Origin: Pyrinomonadaceae bacterium
GTDB taxonomy: Bacteria > Acidobacteriota > Blastocatellia > Pyrinomonadales > Pyrinomonadaceae
Assembly (NCBI GenBank): GCA_013003215.1
Contig: JABDKD010000087.1
Coordinates: forward strand, 1 to 44,469
Length of the DNA stretch: 44,469 nt
Direction of reading: 5' to 3'
Shown: positions 42,872-44,469 of the stretch, in pieces
Position numbering within the stretch: position 1 is the first letter of the stretch
Layout: each line of letters starts with the position of its first letter
Made by a program: the position numbers and the translations under genes
The notes under the pieces: generated by a model
The model's input: the letters and a program-made list of their open reading frames with translations, nothing else
What the model was told of the DNA's origin: nothing
Database searches by the model: none

Positions 42872-44469
42872 CTAATTTGCCGGAATGGTTGATCCCGGTG
42901 TCCAGGGTGCACCTGCCTCGATAAGAGCTTTTTGCAGCTCAGGCATTGACCTGGTTTTCAGCGTGTTTATTCGATCAATCGCCTGTTTCAAGCCCTGCAG
43001 GCCGTATGCAAACTGCTCACGGTTCTGTTTTGTTGGACCATAACTGCTGATAAAGCCCGCTCTTTGAATACGAGTCGCCGTCGTTGTTGGCCTTGCTCCC
43101 ATGCGCGCCCGGCTGCTGAGTCCGCTCAGGTCATTGTTGATTGCATTCAACTCATCGCGAACGGCAAAAAAAGACTTCTCAAGAGCTGAAATATCTCCCG
43201 GTGTACGGTCGATCGCAGCTCTGAGCAGCGCCAATTTCATCCCCATGTCCCTTAGGACCGCAACCCCGGCCGTCAAACGCCGCCTGGCTTCGCTTACTTC
43301 CTTCAGATATGCGAGGGTCTCGGTATATGAAGATCCCTTAAGATGTGGCGTGCGAATAGGCTTGAGTTCGAACGAAACCATCTCACCCAGCTGCGTCACC
43401 GTGCTGCCTTCACGCTTAAATAGTGAGGCAGAATACTGCCCCGGAGCAGCAGGAATGCCGCTAGGTACAAAGACCCTGCCACCGCGTCGTTGGATTGCAG
43501 TGACTGCGTTGGTTGACGCATAGCTCATATTCCATGTAACTCGATGGAGACCCTTCGCCGCTTTCGCGGCAACACGGTTTACGATATTGCCTGCATAATC
43601 CCGAATTTCCAGATAAACAGCCGGTCTTGCTTCTTCGATCTCTTGTTCAACCGCTTCCCAGCTTGGGTATTTAGGGTACTTGCCATCCTTTTCAAGCTTT
43701 TTCTCCGCCATCTGACGCTTTGCTTTAAGCGTCATAACGCTGTCCTTCAGATAATAAGTGAAGGTCGCACCATGATCAGGATTCTTCGCGATATAGGCAT
43801 CATCGCCGTCGGTTCTGGTGAACTGGCTGTCCCTCTGGTACCACTTCACGGGACGTCCAGGTGCGAAGAGAAGCACATCCCTCTTAAGCGCATCTGCAGT
43901 GATGCTTCTGAGCGGCGAATAGTCATCCAGAATATAGATGCCACGCCCGAAGGTGCCGACAGCGAGGTCATTCTCCTCACGATGGATCTTTACATCGCGT
44001 GAGGAAATTGTCGGAATACCACCGTTGAGCTCAATCCATTTTCTGCCGCCATCAACTGTGAAAAATACACCAAACTCCGTTCCCAGGAACATTAGATTTC
44101 TGTTTACATGATCCTGAACAATTCGCCAGACAAGGTGTTTTGGAGGGAGGCTGCCGGCCAGTGATTGCCAAGTTCTACCACGGTCGTTCGACTTGATCAG
44201 ATAGGGTTTGAAGTCACCATATTTGTGATTGTCGAGCGCGACATAAACCGTGTCTCTATCAAACAGGTCTGCCCGAATATCGTTTACATAGGCAGTTGCA
44301 GGCACGCCGGAAACGTCCTTGAGATCTATTTTGGTCCAGTTTCTCCCACCATTAGAAGTCACTTGAATCAGTCCGTCGTCAGTGCCGATCCAGAGTACAT
44401 TCTCATCGACAGGACTCTCTGAAAAGTTTGCGATGGTGTGGTAATTGGACATCGCGGAAAGGTCCCATC
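42872..44469 (-). CDS. VPS10/BNR-repeat (sortilin-like) protein, C-terminal part
   Basis: The frame continues through Met at 44452 to the window end (upstream residues read WDLSA), so the N-terminus is outside. About 530 residues are visible. Three BNR-type loops occur: GGRNWTKI, RGRTWQSL and GGRKWIEL, each with a preceding Thr/Ser-x-D/N. VPS10-family signature segments are LWIGTDDGLIQVT and AVGTFGRGIYILDDYSPLR. The C-terminal domain (about 260-526) is helical/beta with LKRRR-type basic stretches and ends in a Pro-rich tail. Full-length relatives are usually about 1000-1100 residues, secreted, often annotated as glycosyl hydrolase or sortilin-like. Role unknown. Confidence 0.88.
   Translation of the reverse strand, partial: WDLSAMSNYHTIANFSESPVDENVLWIGTDDGLIQVTSNGGRNWTKIDLKDVSGVPATAYVNDIRADLFDRDTVYVALDNHKYGDFKPYLIKSNDRGRTWQSLAGSLPPKHLVWRIVQDHVNRNLMFLGTEFGVFFTVDGGRKWIELNGGIPTISSRDVKIHREENDLAVGTFGRGIYILDDYSPLRSITADALKRDVLLFAPGRPVKWYQRDSQFTRTDGDDAYIAKNPDHGATFTYYLKDSVMTLKAKRQMAEKKLEKDGKYPKYPSWEAVEQEIEEARPAVYLEIRDYAGNIVNRVAAKAAKGLHRVTWNMSYASTNAVTAIQRRGGRVFVPSGIPAAPGQYSASLFKREGSTVTQLGEMVSFELKPIRTPHLKGSSYTETLAYLKEVSEARRRLTAGVAVLRDMGMKLALLRAAIDRTPGDISALEKSFFAVRDELNAINNDLSGLSSRARMGARPTTTATRIQRAGFISSYGPTKQNREQFAYGLQGLKQAIDRINTLKTRSMPELQKALIEAGAPWTPGSTIPAN

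Noticed and set aside
42680-42874. Plus-strand open frame ahead of the VPS10/BNR gene end
   Set aside because: No start codon, runs through the terminator hairpin and ends on the opposite gene's stop; chance frame.

Overview
The window is one contiguous bacterial chromosome segment with balanced GC and no phage, IS element, CRISPR array or tRNA that I could find. Gene content suggests an Acidobacteriota-type organism, probably class Blastocatellia. The clues are a Myxococcus/Acidobacteria-style type IV pilus locus, large secreted proteins ending in FG-GAP/VCBS repeats, a VPS10/BNR-repeat protein, an M14 peptidase and a secreted amidohydrolase. This taxonomic placement is inference; no rRNA is present to confirm it.

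Region 1 (1-4.7 kb) holds the 3' end of ptsI (PTS enzyme I), a polysaccharide-export/SLBB protein, the RNase P RNA gene rnpB, a small ribbon-helix-helix protein, a membrane-anchored TPR protein overlapping a small membrane zinc-ribbon protein, and on the minus strand the prepilin peptidase pilD. Region 2 (4.9-8.3 kb) holds a secreted M14 carboxypeptidase-like protein whose zinc-motif histidine reads as Asp, and a membrane-anchored HExxH protein.

Region 3 (8.3-27.4 kb) is a nearly complete type IVa pilus locus. The major pilin gene pilA has a well-spaced sigma-54 promoter, a duplicated upstream 10-mer and a structured leader. It faces the convergent pilS-pilR two-component operon, which probably controls it. 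A long plus-strand run follows: pilT, a fused pilM-pilN, pilO, a pilP-like gene, pilQ, a divergent pilB-type ATPase, pilC, three minor prepilins, a very long PilX-like protein and a small zinc-ribbon protein, ending at an intrinsic terminator at 27.38 kb. Together they encode the pilus motor, alignment complex, secretin, inner-membrane platform and minor-pilin priming complex; PilD at 3.8-4.7 kb would process the pilins.

Region 4 (27.4-38.9 kb) is metabolic and transport. A minus-strand group contains a GlcG/HbpS-like protein, a PiT phosphate transporter with a PhoU-like tail and, only 10 bp further on, a secreted amidohydrolase. Then come a secreted parallel-beta-helix plus FG-GAP protein, a Na/Pi cotransporter (also with a PhoU-like tail), a decayed DUF2950 fragment, a DUF2490 outer-membrane-type protein and an AbgT-family transporter. 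Region 5 (39.2-44.5 kb) is two large secreted proteins on the minus strand. One is a 1073-residue protein built from about twelve ~57-residue repeats, ten with a C-x5-C pair, followed by the same type of six-unit FG-GAP cassette found in region 4. The other is the C-terminal part of a VPS10/BNR-repeat protein running off the window end.

The most interesting material is the pilus locus architecture (sigma-54 pilA promoter with repeated upstream element, fused PilMN, altered PilB motifs, Gly-rich secretin insert, long Cys-paired PilX), the Cys-paired repeat protein, and the substituted zinc ligand in the M14 protein.
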